This document shows positions 43,394 to 55,600 of a DNA stretch of 64,000 bases, piece by piece (positions within the stretch are counted from its first letter, which is position 1; each line of letters begins with the position of its first letter). Source of the stretch: Fistulifera solaris (lineage: Eukaryota > Bacillariophyta > Bacillariophyceae > Naviculales > Stauroneidaceae); the NCBI GenBank assembly GCA_030295235.1, contig AP026131.1, positions 434,001-498,000 on the forward strand. Direction: 5' to 3'. The position numbers and the translations under genes were made by a program. The notes under the pieces are model-generated. The model worked only from the letters and a program-made list of their open reading frames with translations. It made no database searches and was not told the DNA's origin.

Positions 43394-45080
43394 TTTTTAC
43401 GTTTCTCTCGTTGAAATGACATGTTTTCGCTCACAAAATAACGATGAATTGCAACCATTAAACTACGGGTATTAATTAATAACATAACAGATTCTTTTAC
43501 CTAGATGACTTTATCAAACATAAAATTGGCTTGAAAGCTCCATGGAAGCCATGCATCATCAAGCTCTGCCATGGAACCGTTATTGGTAAGCCACCTTTTA
43601 AGCAAGCCCGATCGCTTGCAAACATTCACCGCTCTTTCGCTACCCCTCTATCCGTTGCTATGGCCGCTGAAGAGATGATTTAATTTGTAGTGAATTGCTG
43701 ATCACTCTTCGCAAAAGAAGGTTGCAAGATGTACCGGTCACCCATCCTCCACGCACCGATGTTGCAAGGGAATGATTTGTCTAGGATGTTCGTAAAAGAC
43801 CGTCTATGGTCGAATCCCATGCCGCCAAATCCTTCTGCATTTCTGAAAATTCCACTACCGATAAGGTATACCGAGTCTGAAACTGCCCCAGTCCACAAGT
43901 TCCACGCTCCCAGCCATACATACAGCTGTAAGAACTCCTCTTTTCGACGTTCCCACCGTAAATAGCTACTTTACGTTTGCCGATTCAAGGACGCATCACT
44001 CGGCATTAGTAGATTGTTGTTTGTATCATTCCAAAACACCACACGCCAGGATAACTATCGTTTCACTTTTCGTCTCGCAACAACATATCTTCCTCGTGCG
44101 TAGCAAAGAATGGCCATCGTTTTCTTGCCTGCAACACTTATTGTCGCTTGATTTTAACAATCCGTCGCGCTGTTTTGGCATTAGTATTGTATTTGACTGC
44201 ACAGTCGGCGAATTTTGTCACAGATCTTCCCCAGATCCATTCGAAGTACAGATACGGCTCCTTCAGCCATGTCACAGTTGATACTCGTTTCGTCGTTTCC
44301 AATGTCTCCATCGCAAACCACCATTATGAAACGCAGAAGCGCAAGCATATCTGTAAAACCTGTTTCGAGCTGTCTTTGACCGCTGGTGTACTCATGTTAA
44401 TTGTCGGATCATAGTACCACGGTAACTTTGTCGTCGGCTTGCTTTTTTCGTGTCGGCTATGATTTTTTGCCCGTGGAACTGCCGGCGGATATTTTGCTCT
44501 CTTCAAGCTCGTGCACGGCCACCGGTCTTCAAATGAGCGCACAAATATGCGAAGATGCTGGCGTTTACGTCAATTGTTGGCTTCCCGACGCATTTCCGTT
44601 CTCGATGAAACGAACGTACCCTTGCAACATCACAGCTAGTCAAGTTGGCCTCCGAGCCGATGGTAACAATCTTTTTTGGCCCGGCCAACTATCTGGTCGC
44701 GGCCCATGATAGTCAAGAGAGAATATACTCAAGAAAGACTTAGTGTATTGATGATGTTTAGAATGAAAGACGACAGTGGTAAGCCGATGAAACAATGCAC
44801 AATGCCGTCATGGCCAAGCTTCGAGGAAAAAAAACCGTTGCAAGTTTGAATTACACTGTCCACAATAAAGTAGCTAAATTTATTTACTACGAGGCTATCG
44901 CGAGCGTAAAAAACCTACGAGGCCGCTACGTGTCGCCCAGAATTTGCTCGTGCCGCCTGCCCATTGGTTTTTTTTTTTATAAAAAAAATTACTTAGTAAA
45001 AAAAAAATAAAACAAAGAGGTCATGTACTAGAGTCTACGTAGTCTAGTTTTCGCAAAACATTGAATTTCCAGTATGAAAG
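43394..45080. other. Unresolved region with fragments of possible spliced genes
   Basis: Contains short coding-like fragments I cannot join. On the - strand, 43680 to about 43938 follows a TCTTACAG acceptor and reads LYVWLGAWNLWTGAV...FPCNIGAWRMGD. On the + strand, 44148-44414 has a hydrophobic start (LALVLYLTAQSANFV), and 44401-44709 ends in a Cys-containing stretch (TYPCNITASQVGLRADG). The two strands each have a PCNI motif. A poly-T/poly-A tract lies at about 44967-45014. Codon content does not decide between strands. Confidence 0.3.
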
Positions 45081-45849
45081 GGAGTGTTGGTTTACACGAG
45101 CCAAGACTGGATTGTACAGTAGTCATGAACCCAACAACAAAGGTTTCCGTTTTGCGTTTTCCGTCTCTCGCATCCGTCCATTGCCATTCAACGGCTAATA
45201 TAACTCTGAATACGGGTAAGTAAAGTCGCAACAATCATGATTCTGAACTACTTCTTAAGAGTTTTTTGTCGAAAATATCCGAGGATCGACGCCTTGAATT
45301 TTCACTATAAAACAAAGTGTTAGTTTACGCCAGCCAAGACTCGATTGTACGGTAGTCATGAACCGAACAACAAAGGGTTTCGTTTTTGCGTCTCTCGCAT
45401 CCGTCATTGTCATTCAACTGCAAATATAAATATGATGGTAAATAAGGTCGCAACAATGATAATTCTGACCTACTTGTTAAGAATTTCTTTTATGTTCACG
45501 TCGAAAAAATCCGAGGATCGACACCTTGAATTTTCACTATGAAACGGAGTGTTGGTTTACGCCAGCCAAGACTGGATTGTACAGTAGTCATGAGTCGTCA
45601 TGAACCGAACAACAAAGGGTTCCGTTTTTGCGTCTCTCGCATCCGTCATTGTCATTCAACTGCAAATATAATTATGATGGTAAATAAGGTCGCAACAATC
45701 ATGATTCTGACCTACTTGTTAAGAGTTTCTTTATGTTCACGTCGAAAAAATCCGAGGATCGACACCTTGAATTTTCACTATCAAGCGGAGTGTTGGTTTA
45801 CGCCACCCAAGACTGGATTGTGCAGTAGTCATGAACCCAACAACAAAGG
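45081..45849 (+). repeat. 233-bp tandem array (3 full units plus a partial)
   Basis: The anchor GTGTTGGTTTACGCCAGCC recurs at about 45081, 45314, 45546 and 45787, giving periods of about 233, 232 and 241 bp; the last contains an 11-bp local duplication. Each full unit carries ATGAAC[CG]AACAACAAAGG. In units two and three this opens a 23-codon frame (MNRTTKGFVFASLASVIVIQ...) that looks like a signal peptide and then stops. In unit one it runs to a GGGTAAGT donor-like site. Units two and three are the most alike. Confidence 0.85.
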
Positions 45850-45925
45850 TATAGGGTCAAGAGATACATTTGAAATAGAAATGATCACGCCTTTAATGTA
45901 TGTGTGTTATAAGAAATGTATTTCA

Positions 45926-46578
45926 TCAAAAGTAGCTATGTCGTCGCTGTTTGCGATGCCTGATTGAGCTGCAGGTTGTGGCTTCGTCGTCAAGACAAAG
46001 GATGACGAACGCCGCCTCTCCCCCTTGACTCTTTTCGGCATTATCTTTTGTCAGTTTGAACGGCGCTAAACTGACTATCTTTTCCCTTAGTAATTTATCT
46101 TCTTGGTCGGATCCTGGGAACTTTATTGCTGGCTCTGCCCTGTTGTTTCCGGAAATAAACGATTGCTCGGGAGACTTTCTTGTCAAGAGGTTTTCATTGG
46201 CGGGGGCGCCTCTGTTACCAGTTCTTGTTTCCCCCTTGGCTTGATTCGTCTTTTCCTGCTTCAATTGTTTTTTATTAAGGCAGGCTGCGCTAGCGTTGAG
46301 CTCCTTCGAATACAGGTTGACTGTCAATGCATCATATGGATGGACGTTCGTTCTCGTGCCGCGCTGTATGCCCTGTTGTTGATTACGAGGACGGACAATA
46401 ACTGGATGAGGGGAAGAAAGCTAATGTAGAGGTCAGTTGCATAAGCGAGTGGACAAGACACAGAAACAGAACGACGTACTCTACCAATCTTCTTTCGCGT
46501 CGCCGCCAATTTGTCCACGCCGATGCTCGTATTCTGCATGAGATACTTGTTCTCTAGAAATGTGTTTCGAGCGGTCAT
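45926..46578 (-). CDS. Two-exon orphan protein
   Basis: Unrecognised 189-residue protein. Exon 1 is 46485-46578 (MTARNTFLENKYLMQNTSIG...TRKK), the intron 46402-46484 (GTAGAG...CATCCAG, 83 bp), and exon 2 45926-46401. The join keeps one long open frame: VRPRNQQQGIQRGTRTNVHP, then NLYSKELNASAACLNKKQLK, then AFVILCLDDEATTC and a basic end (RHRKQRRHSYF). The composition is hydrophilic, with Lys/Asn/Glu-rich central disorder. Support is the long clean exon 2 frame, a consistent splice pair and a total length divisible by three. Its 3' end lies just beyond the tandem array. Confidence 0.5.
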
Positions 46579-47396
46579 GTTTCATGTTAATCGATAAGAA
46601 TAGATGCTTCATTATGAATGGGAGATTTTGTCGCTCTTTGAGATTGAAGAACAATCGTCGTTGCCTTGTGTCGAGAATGAATGAATCAAATTCAACAAAA
46701 ATATCACGAAACGAAAAAAAGTGTCACGAAAAAGGAACTCCCCACCGTCGACCGTCCATCTATCCTATGGAATGTTGCAAGAAGCTCAACGATCACCATT
46801 CAAGCCTGGTTTGCTTTATTGTTTTTGTGAAGGATCGCTTTATATCTGTTAGCTCGTATGTCATTAGTCTAGATCAATTATTTTGGTTTATCATTTCTCT
46901 CGTCGACCTAGCTAAAAAGGATGACCGTATCTATTGGTTCGTGTTTCAAGTCACGATATCATTCAGTCACGAAAGAAAAACGAGACTCCGACTATACAGT
47001 GAAGAGTGGGAATAAGTCGTGGGTCTTTCGGCTACTGAGTACAATTGGCTCGTAGGCGGAACTTCCACTTACACATCCAAGACTCAGCGGATCCGTTGAG
47101 ACCGAGTGACGAGCGACGCCGCACTTTGTCTCGGAAGGGGCGCATTCTGCGCGCATAAAGCTTCGTATTCGCTCCAACAAGTTAACACGCCTCCAAAGAT
47201 TGTGTGTTGCAAGTAACAAGTCCGTCATTATTTTGTGGTTTGCGACAAAACATTCACTCAAACATATTTTCATCATTAATTCATTGAAGTGTAATCCGGC
47301 GACAGAAGTATACAACCCCTTATCAATATTACGAAACGTTAAACCGATTTGAAGCTATATTGCATTCGAACGTGGAAACAATCGTGCGAACAACCA
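46579..47396. other. Intergenic region
   Basis: About 820 bp. It contains a + strand 151-codon open frame (46560-47015), but its composition is not protein-like. Probably the promoter area for the ankyrin gene at 47397. Confidence 0.3.
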
Positions 47397-49629
47397 TGTC
47401 GTACACCCCTCCACAGCGTCCATTGCATGAGCGTCATGTTTCAACGCCGGCTTCACTGTCGGCAATGGGATTAAGTTCGTTGAGTCTATCGCCCAAGAAT
47501 AGCCCCGACCGACACGCGGGGCGAAATCAGCGCAGTACCAGTTTATCCGCAAACAGCAGAAAGGACCTTCCTCCGATCTTTTGGTACATGGAAGCAGGAG
47601 AATGGGAAAAAGCTTCGGCGCGGGCAAGGCGGCATCCTCGCGATGCGAAAACATGGGCAACTCTCAAGACCAAGGATTCACTCGGCAGTCCTCCTTCGAC
47701 GTCGAGTTTCGGAACCAAGCGATTGGCGTTACATCATGCGTGCTTCAAGCTTCGAAGTGCTGGTTCGGTGCCTCCTCCGACCTCGTTGCCGCCGTTGCAA
47801 CGATCGTCTCTGTACAATCAGGAAGAAAGTGCGAGAGGTCCGATGACGTTTGAGGAAATAGACCCATTTATACAAATTTGCAACTTCATTTTGCTGCTCA
47901 TTCAACTGTATCCGGATTCAGCGGGAGTTCGAGAATCGAGGCATGGTTGTTTGCCTTTGCATTTGGCCGCGTTTGCGTCCTGTGCGAGTCGGGTAACACG
48001 ACAACACTCGATTGAGGACGGTTTGTCGTCTCGGCGGGGCCGGCTCGTCCATCCAATATTTCGAAACGTTCTACATCCGATACGACAACAGCGACGCTCA
48101 TGTCGGCCATGCATGCGGAAGAAGGCTTGAATTGTCAACATTTCGCGAGCCGTACTTCCGTTTCCGCCAGTAGCGACAATTTACACATCAATGCTCGACG
48201 TGAAATGATGGCTGTCAAGGTTATCAATGCTCTGTTGGATGCTTATCCCAAGGCAATTCGAGTAGATTCGGAAGGAGGTCGTTTGCCTCTGCATACCGCG
48301 TGTGCTGGTCGTGCGACACCACGGGTTATTTCTACGCTGTTAGCGGCCTATCCATCGGCGGCGAGGCATCGTAACAAAGATGGATTCTTGCCTCTGCATT
48401 TGTCGGCACACTGGGGTGTCTCGCATCCGAATGTTGCCATTAACTTGCTCAAGGCCTATCCGGATGCAACTGTGGGTCGTAATCGTTGGGAGAGGACACC
48501 GCTCGAGGAAGCCTTGTGTATGGCGGGAGAAAATGGAAGACCGCATCAAGCGGCGCTGGTTCGAGCTTTGAGGAAACACCCTTCTTTTTGGACACGAAGT
48601 GATTGTATGACTGCATTCTTTCCACGAGCCCAAGCCAAAGTCAGCGTGGTTGTTGATGTAGATGAGTCGCTCCCGAGTACGGAAGAAGATGAAGTACATA
48701 TGCTGCCGAAGGACAGAGAATTACTGGAAGACTGGTACGTGAAATAGCAACAGGTGTCCATGTATCCCCAATTTTTACTCTAACGTCTTTTCACAGCTAC
48801 GATGATGAAGAATTTGGTCAGGAGGTGGCGTTTGTGTCGAAAGACAAAGCCTCGAAAGCCGAAGATGTCGACTTGACTTTGCCTTTAGAAACGCTGATAC
48901 AGAATCGAAAGTGGGAAGCGGTTTTACAGAAAATTCAGGTTGACCCGCTTGAGGCTGAAAAGGAGTTAAAGGTCATGACACGAGGTGGATTCAAATCGAA
49001 CACCGGTTTTTTCCCTTTGCACTATGCTTGCGAACGAAATCCACCCGCCGCAGTATGCCAGGCTCTAGTTGAAGCTTGTCCTATGGCGGTCTTGACACGT
49101 TGCATGCCAGGGGGCTGTCTACCGCTGCATATTGCATGTACATGGTATTGTTCGGCGTCGGTTGTTAAAGTGCTGTTGTCAGCCGACCAGGGCGGAGCTG
49201 TAGTGAAAGATGAGCTCGGCAATATGGCAATACACTCGGCCTGTTTTTCCGGTGCGGATGTGGCTGTCATCGAAGAACTGATATTGATGGATCCAAAAAG
49301 CGTCCTCGCTCGTAATCATCAGGGAAGTAGACCTATTGATATCTGCAAGAGACTGCGTCACGATAATCGTGAAGCTGTTTGTCAGATTCTCGCTATCAAA
49401 CAGGAGGCTCTCGTGCGACATAAGAAATCAATGTCCTCCTCTTCAGGAACGTGGTCTGCGGTCGCCGATGAAGCTCATGAATGGATAAAAGGGTACGTCT
49501 TAAGCATGGAACAACTTTCAAACTGCAAAATCGTCTCACTTGTTTTTAAGAGCTGCGAGCGCGGACAGATTTGACGAACGTGTAGAAATTTGCAATGAAG
49601 ATGAGAAAGAAGAACTTCTCTGGATATAG
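47397..49629 (+). CDS. Ankyrin-repeat protein
   Basis: Three-exon gene. The N-terminus is Ser/Pro-rich (MSYTPPQRPLHERHV). It then has repeated ankyrin-type units with the LPLHxAxxxxxSxxVxxxLLxAYPxA pattern common in diatoms: GCLPLHLAAFA, GRLPLHTACAG, GFLPLHLSAHW, GFFPLHYACER, GCLPLHIACTW and GNMAIHSACF. Intron 1 is 48735-48796 (GTACGT...TCACAG, 62 bp) and intron 2 is 49493-49550 (GTACGT...TTTAAG, 58 bp). The final exon encodes AASADRFDERVEICNEDEKEELLWI. One frame change lies in the G4 run 48036-48039, in a non-conserved linker. It is probably a binding scaffold; partner unknown. Confidence 0.85.
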
Positions 49630-49694
49630 ACACTGTTGCTGAGCAGAAAACGATTCTTAGATAGAAGGAACTTGTTCGAGTTATGAATTAGAAG

Positions 49695-52600
49695 TTAAAC
49701 CCACGGCTGCCAGCCAGGGTACATTGAGCTGAGATTACCATGATCTCGGGCGGAATTAATAAGCAACTGGACTTGACCTTCAATGCTTTGTTGTTCTCCG
49801 GCGGTACCATCCTCGTAACCTTGCAACTTTTCGTGAACTCTAGAAATAGCGCGAGCTGCTGCCTTGTTTTTCTCTTTTTGATTGAAATGGTCTTCCTGGT
49901 CATCCTTCTCTTTTCGGCTTTGCATAGTAACTCCTCGATTTCGAGCTTTCATCGGGTTTAAACTCCATTTGTACAAAGGATCACTTGCCATTGCGGACAA
50001 GATCGTCAAAAGAGCGTTTGTGTTGGATTTTAGCAAATACATCGTCGATTCTGAAATCTTGGTAAATAAACCATCAGTACCAGTTATACCCATCCCGTCC
50101 ATAACATTTCTCGTGAGGCGAAAAGGTACCTTTTCAGGTATGGCCAGAAGCTGCGAGAGAAAAGTTAGAATCAAGACCCGAACTGGATAAATCTCCTTCG
50201 CTGACGACTTACTTTCCCCTGCTCAAAAACATAACCAAAGTCAATGTGAACCACTTCCCCGGACTTCTCATGAACCAAGATATTGGAACAATGACGATCG
50301 CCTATACCTAGGACGTGGCCCACCATGCTGCTAACAGCGACTGACCTTGTGTACCGCATTTTCGCGTCATACCATTTATCGGGAGCGTGGCCAAACCTTT
50401 CAAGAAAGAAATAGCGAAAGGAAGGTGAATAGTGCGAGCAAATTTTATCAAAGGCTGTCAGCTGTGCCTCCCCTCGTTTCGCATCTTGCAGCTCGCTGTA
50501 GCATATTTTGTTGGCCCACTCGTCGGGAAAATACCTCGGATGCAGTCCGCTCTTTTGTCGACAATAAGATCACCAAATGGAGCAGAATCTTCGACCCATT
50601 CGAGAACCTGCGAGCAAGAAAAACATTGTGAGTTTTCCGAGCACCTCCATTAAAGGAAAAATCTATTTTGAACGTACACCGCTGGTAGGAGTCAGGGGTA
50701 TAATATTGTAGGTAATCAATTGATGCATCGCGTGTTTTCTGGAGCTTTCGCTATTCTGGTTTTGAGCCACGAATTCGTTAAGTAGCCCAAAAACCTGTTG
50801 CATCACCGCATCTTGTCGGATTTCATCTTGTCCTTTCACCAGTTGCCTATATGTTCCCCCCTTTGTTCCATTACAGACTACAATTTTGGGTACATGAACT
50901 CCACTTTCAGATGTTAGAAAATAAGCATCAAAACCAAGTACCCGTTCCCCTTGCTTGGGATCTTCTCTCCCCTCCCCGTAGTCTCGCCCCGGGCGTATAG
51001 GTGGCGGTTTCGTGAATATACAGGGCATGAATTCCGAACGACCCTTACGACCTAAGCAAGAATCGAGTCTTTCGCTTGACTTTGAACTTATTGAAGCAAA
51101 GCTTATTTTTTGTGCCCTTTTACCTCCGCCATCGCGAGATGAATGTATGCATCAGAAAGGGTTCGATAGCTTTCGAATAAGCAGGAGACGAACTCGGGGT
51201 CTTTTGCTTCACTGTCTGAACAATTAAATGTGCTGTTTCAACTTTGCTGTCGCTGGTGTTCTTTAAAAAGGTTGCAGCGCTTCTGCCGTCCACTCCTTTC
51301 CCCACATTATTGCCGTTGCAGGCCGCAATCAAGTGCACCAGGCAATGGTACGGATGTTCAAGGCAGAGTTTGACTACGAGGCCTTGTATCCTTTCGTGAT
51401 CGAGTCGAGCGAAAAGTTGGTTCGCAAGAGGAACAAAGCGAAAAGATGGAGTTCTTTCGATTGCTTCGTGGATCAATTTGTCGACGTTGACATCGTACAT
51501 ATTTTCATCTATTGCAGAAAACCAGACGCTGATTAATCTGTAAGCGTAAGTTGAAAAGCCCAAACCTCGGTTTGTCCCTACTATCATGAAGGCCTGTGAC
51601 GTTGCATCCAAAACAATTTTTAAGTGTGCATTCAACGCCGTAAGAGTTTCAGACCTTTCAGCTTCCATTTGCCGAATCTCCTTGCTTAGGTTATGTTCAT
51701 AGATTGCAAGATCAGAGTGATCTTTGCTTTGCTTAGACGATAGCTGGCTACTTTTTTGAAGTCTTTTACATTCATCTAGCTCTTCTCTCCTTGACGCCAA
51801 GCTTTCTTCTGAGCGCTGGAATTCCAAACTATTGATGCGCTTCAAACCAGATTCGAACAACAAATGACCAAGGGAGCCCATTGTCATGAGGCATTCAGAA
51901 GCGCGATTGATGTTGGATTCTAGCTTTGGGTCACTTTCCAGAAGACGAATAGCAATATCTTTTCCAGGCGACAGGACATTCATTAGTACGTGATGAATCG
52001 GGTCGGTTTTATACTTCGCCATCCACCTGCTACAGTTCAGCATGAGTTCAGACAGGAGAGCTTGTGAAGCAACAGAAAGCGAATCCACTTGCTGTGAAAG
52101 CCGTTCTATAGTACGTTGAGTGCTCGTAATTGCGGAAGTGAAGTTGCCACTCTTTTCTAGAAGTAGAGTTTCTTCCATGCGAAGTCGTAATCTCATTGGA
52201 AGAAAAATTTCTGATTTAGCCGGCTCTTCTTTCTGTGTATTGAGAACGATATGAATACGACTTAAGGCGCCAGATGCCATTCGTAAGTCGCCGCATTTCA
52301 GGCTCATCGAACTCGTTTGCCATAGCTGATCAAGTAAAAGCCTGACATGTTTGCTTTCGTGGCCAGAATTCTTCTTGCAGTTGTGTCTCAGAACAAGCTC
52401 TCGACAATAAAAGGGCAGCTCCCGTTGACTTCTGAATGTTCCACAGTCCTCCAAAGCCGGAGGGAGATAAACTCCATCGGATGTATCACTTCTCACGAAT
52501 CGCTGCAAATCATTGAGTGACCGTAAATAACTTGCTGCTCGAAAGATACCTTCACTTTCCGACCGAACATCCATATTGAAGGTAGAAAGAAGTAAGCCCC

Positions 52601-55600
52601 ATCGAGCCTCCTCTACGTGTTCGCAGCAAGTGTTGTAATCCGACCTCTCCATGGCTGTCACTGCGTTCACCGTCGACTCAAAAAATCCAGGACGCAAGTC
52701 CATCCCTTGTTGTGACAAGTAGACGATAGAGTTGTTCTCTTGGTACACGTTATCGGTCCAACACATTCTGGTTAACTGGCATTTGTACCACTTTTCTTTC
52801 ATTTCCGTCGTCTCATTTTCTGAAAGCACTATGGACGGGTTCATTGATGCACCTGAAATGTAATGCTGCAAAGCGAAATCAAGCCCAAGCTGATCAAGGC
52901 CATTTGCAAATTCTATAGTCGCTTGGTTTTCGTTAACACACTGGCAAGATTCGAAGACGTCATCCTTCCCCCCTTAACATCGACAGGAAGTTTTCCGGAG
53001 AATGGACGTCTATGTCAGCCAAGAATTGTGTAAGGGCTTTCAAATTGTCAGCTTCTTCTAGCTCTTCATAGCATCTCCCTAGAGTGGACAAAAATGTTCG
53101 CGAGATGAGAGCTAACTCCTCGTTCGAGATGCTCGTGTGTTGGTGCGAGATAATGCCACTAATATCTCCACTCCCGCACTGAGCTGTTACATTCTTGGTC
53201 ACAATAGCATTTATGCTTTCCCTCGTCCACGATGATCCCCCAAATTTACTGTCTGCGTACATCTCCGCGTAAAGTATAGCAGCTGTGACCCTCCCAGCTT
53301 TCAGGAATGCGCGCATTATCAAGTAGCCATCCAGATGCAAGATGACCCCGAAACGCAGCCCACCCCAGGTATAGCCCGTGCACAAGAGTAAATACTTGCA
53401 CGGGAAAAGCTTTGTTCTTCTCGTTAGTGGAAATTTCGTCCGTTAGTCGACTCTTTTTCTGGCTCCGCGATGACATGAATTTCGATTGAGTTGCGCGCCG
53501 TAGAATTTCAATGGTATTCAGAATGAGATCCAGATACTGTCGTTCTTGGTTGTCGCAAGTATGACAATCTTCCGTGCATTGTTTCAATAATGTTTCAAAA
53601 CAACCTCCAATTTTGTCGATAAGATCCTCTTCAGCTGGCCCTCGAGGTGTGTTTTCATCTGGTACACGATGCAGCAGATCAACTATCAATGCTGGAAAAA
53701 GTGCTGCAGCAACACTCGATTCAAGGAATGTTATCTTTTGCAACAACCAAAAGAATTCCGAATCATTTTTATTGACTTCTCCGGATACGCTGTAGAGGCA
53801 AACTATGATTGACGGGACAATCGCACAAAGCCATTCCTCATAGGAAGAACTCCGCTTGGTACTCCATGCCTCCTGTGTCAAACACCAAGAGGTAACACTG
53901 TCTTCTTCAACGCCACACTTGGTACGGAGCAAAGCGATTTCGTGCCCCTCTAGAATTAGTTGCTTGTCTACAATAATTTTGCTTCTCTTTGTTTGTGAGT
54001 AAAATACCTCAAGTAAGGCGCTCACCTCGTTCACAATGAGACCGCGGCACTCCGCCCCAACACGAGTTGACAAAACGGAAGTAAGCGTGTGCGCTGCTAT
54101 TGACGAGTTCAAAGGGTTCGGGGATTCAAGCACGAAAAACAGAGATTCAATGCATCTCGTCTGCAGAGTCCGAAGGAGACGATTGTCTTTCACGGCTGAG
54201 TATAACCAGTATTCTCCGACGAGTGGGTATTCTTTGTCCCATACAATGGTCGACATATTCAGTTCACCGAAGCACCGACTCGCAGCTAAGCGAATATTTC
54301 GTGGAAAGCCAGATGAACATAGCAGGCCGAGAGTTTGAACATGAGATGATTTTATTGGCTGAAGCATTACTTCTCCGCTTCTTGAATCGTGTAATACTTT
54401 TTCGAGCCTTGCAAGTTTATTGATGAGTCTGTTCGTGTAAATAGCTGTATAATTCAGCAATCCTATCTTTTCTCGATTTACACCGCGTCCCTGCACATCG
54501 CTGATGAAGGTAGAAACGTCGACCTCGGTTCCACTCACAAAATCAGTATTTGTGCGGCATACAATTTTTTCAATTGCGTCTCGAGCGTCAAGTAGACTTT
54601 TGAAGTCTCGTAGGCTATCTTTTGACAAAGAACTAAGCCTACTTGCTTGATATGCTTCGACAAGCTTCGTTTCAAGACTTTGTAAGTTGGAGCACTTTGT
54701 CACGAAACCAGAGACAAACACTTGACACGCTTCAACAATAGCTGATCGTTTCGGACAACGCTTGAAAGACATACTCGAATCGAATGTGACCCTTTCGCAC
54801 CACCCCCAGGTATCTCCAAGCACATGCCTACTGATGTTTTGTCCACCAACCAAGCCCAGACTTCGGGTCAATTTGGCGTGGCGTGCTGATCTAGACAACT
54901 CAGTCTGATCGATGAGAAAGATAATGTTTTCGTCGAGGACCTGGAAGACCACCAGTAGTAAATCTCCAAAGATATTTAAAAAGCTTGATTCGCCGCCGAC
55001 ATTCAATAGCTTATTCGAGAGGAGCGTCAATAAAGGCAAGCAGTACAGATGTATCTTCTGAAAGGTCTCATCACCAAGCATACATGACACTAGCTTGGTA
55101 ACTATTTGGCAGAAAGAAATGCACCGGGGGTCATTCTCGGCTAGCGTCTCCCCTAGTGCAATCACGTTCTCGAGAGGAATCCAAATGACACGTGGTGATG
55201 AGAATTTCAGTCTGACACTCATCAAATACCTTGCATAAAAGAATAGTAAAATGAACGATCCTGAGAAAAATTGCGTTGACGCCATCATTGACAACGTGTT
55301 GTGTGCTTTCAAAAAGACGTCGTTTTTGGCACCAAGGCTCGCTGACAGACTTAGATAAAGGAGATACTTCTGTGCGTTGAAGCTGCGACTTTTCAGGCGG
55401 CGCACGAATACTTCCTCGGAGAGTAGAGAACGAAGCAACTGTTCCATTTCTTGAACAATGTTGCAGTTATCGTCACTTTCGCTCGAGAGCCAGGACAAAT
55501 GGGCGATAGTTTCCGGTAAACTTGAACCAAGAAATTTTCGAACTTCTTCTTCATCAAAATGGTCTGTGAAAATCAAACAAAGCTCTTTGATGTAACCATC

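Noticed and set aside
46560-47015. A 151-codon + strand frame
   Set aside because: Its composition is erratic, it overlaps exon 1 of the opposite-strand gene model, and no motif or homologue is recognisable.
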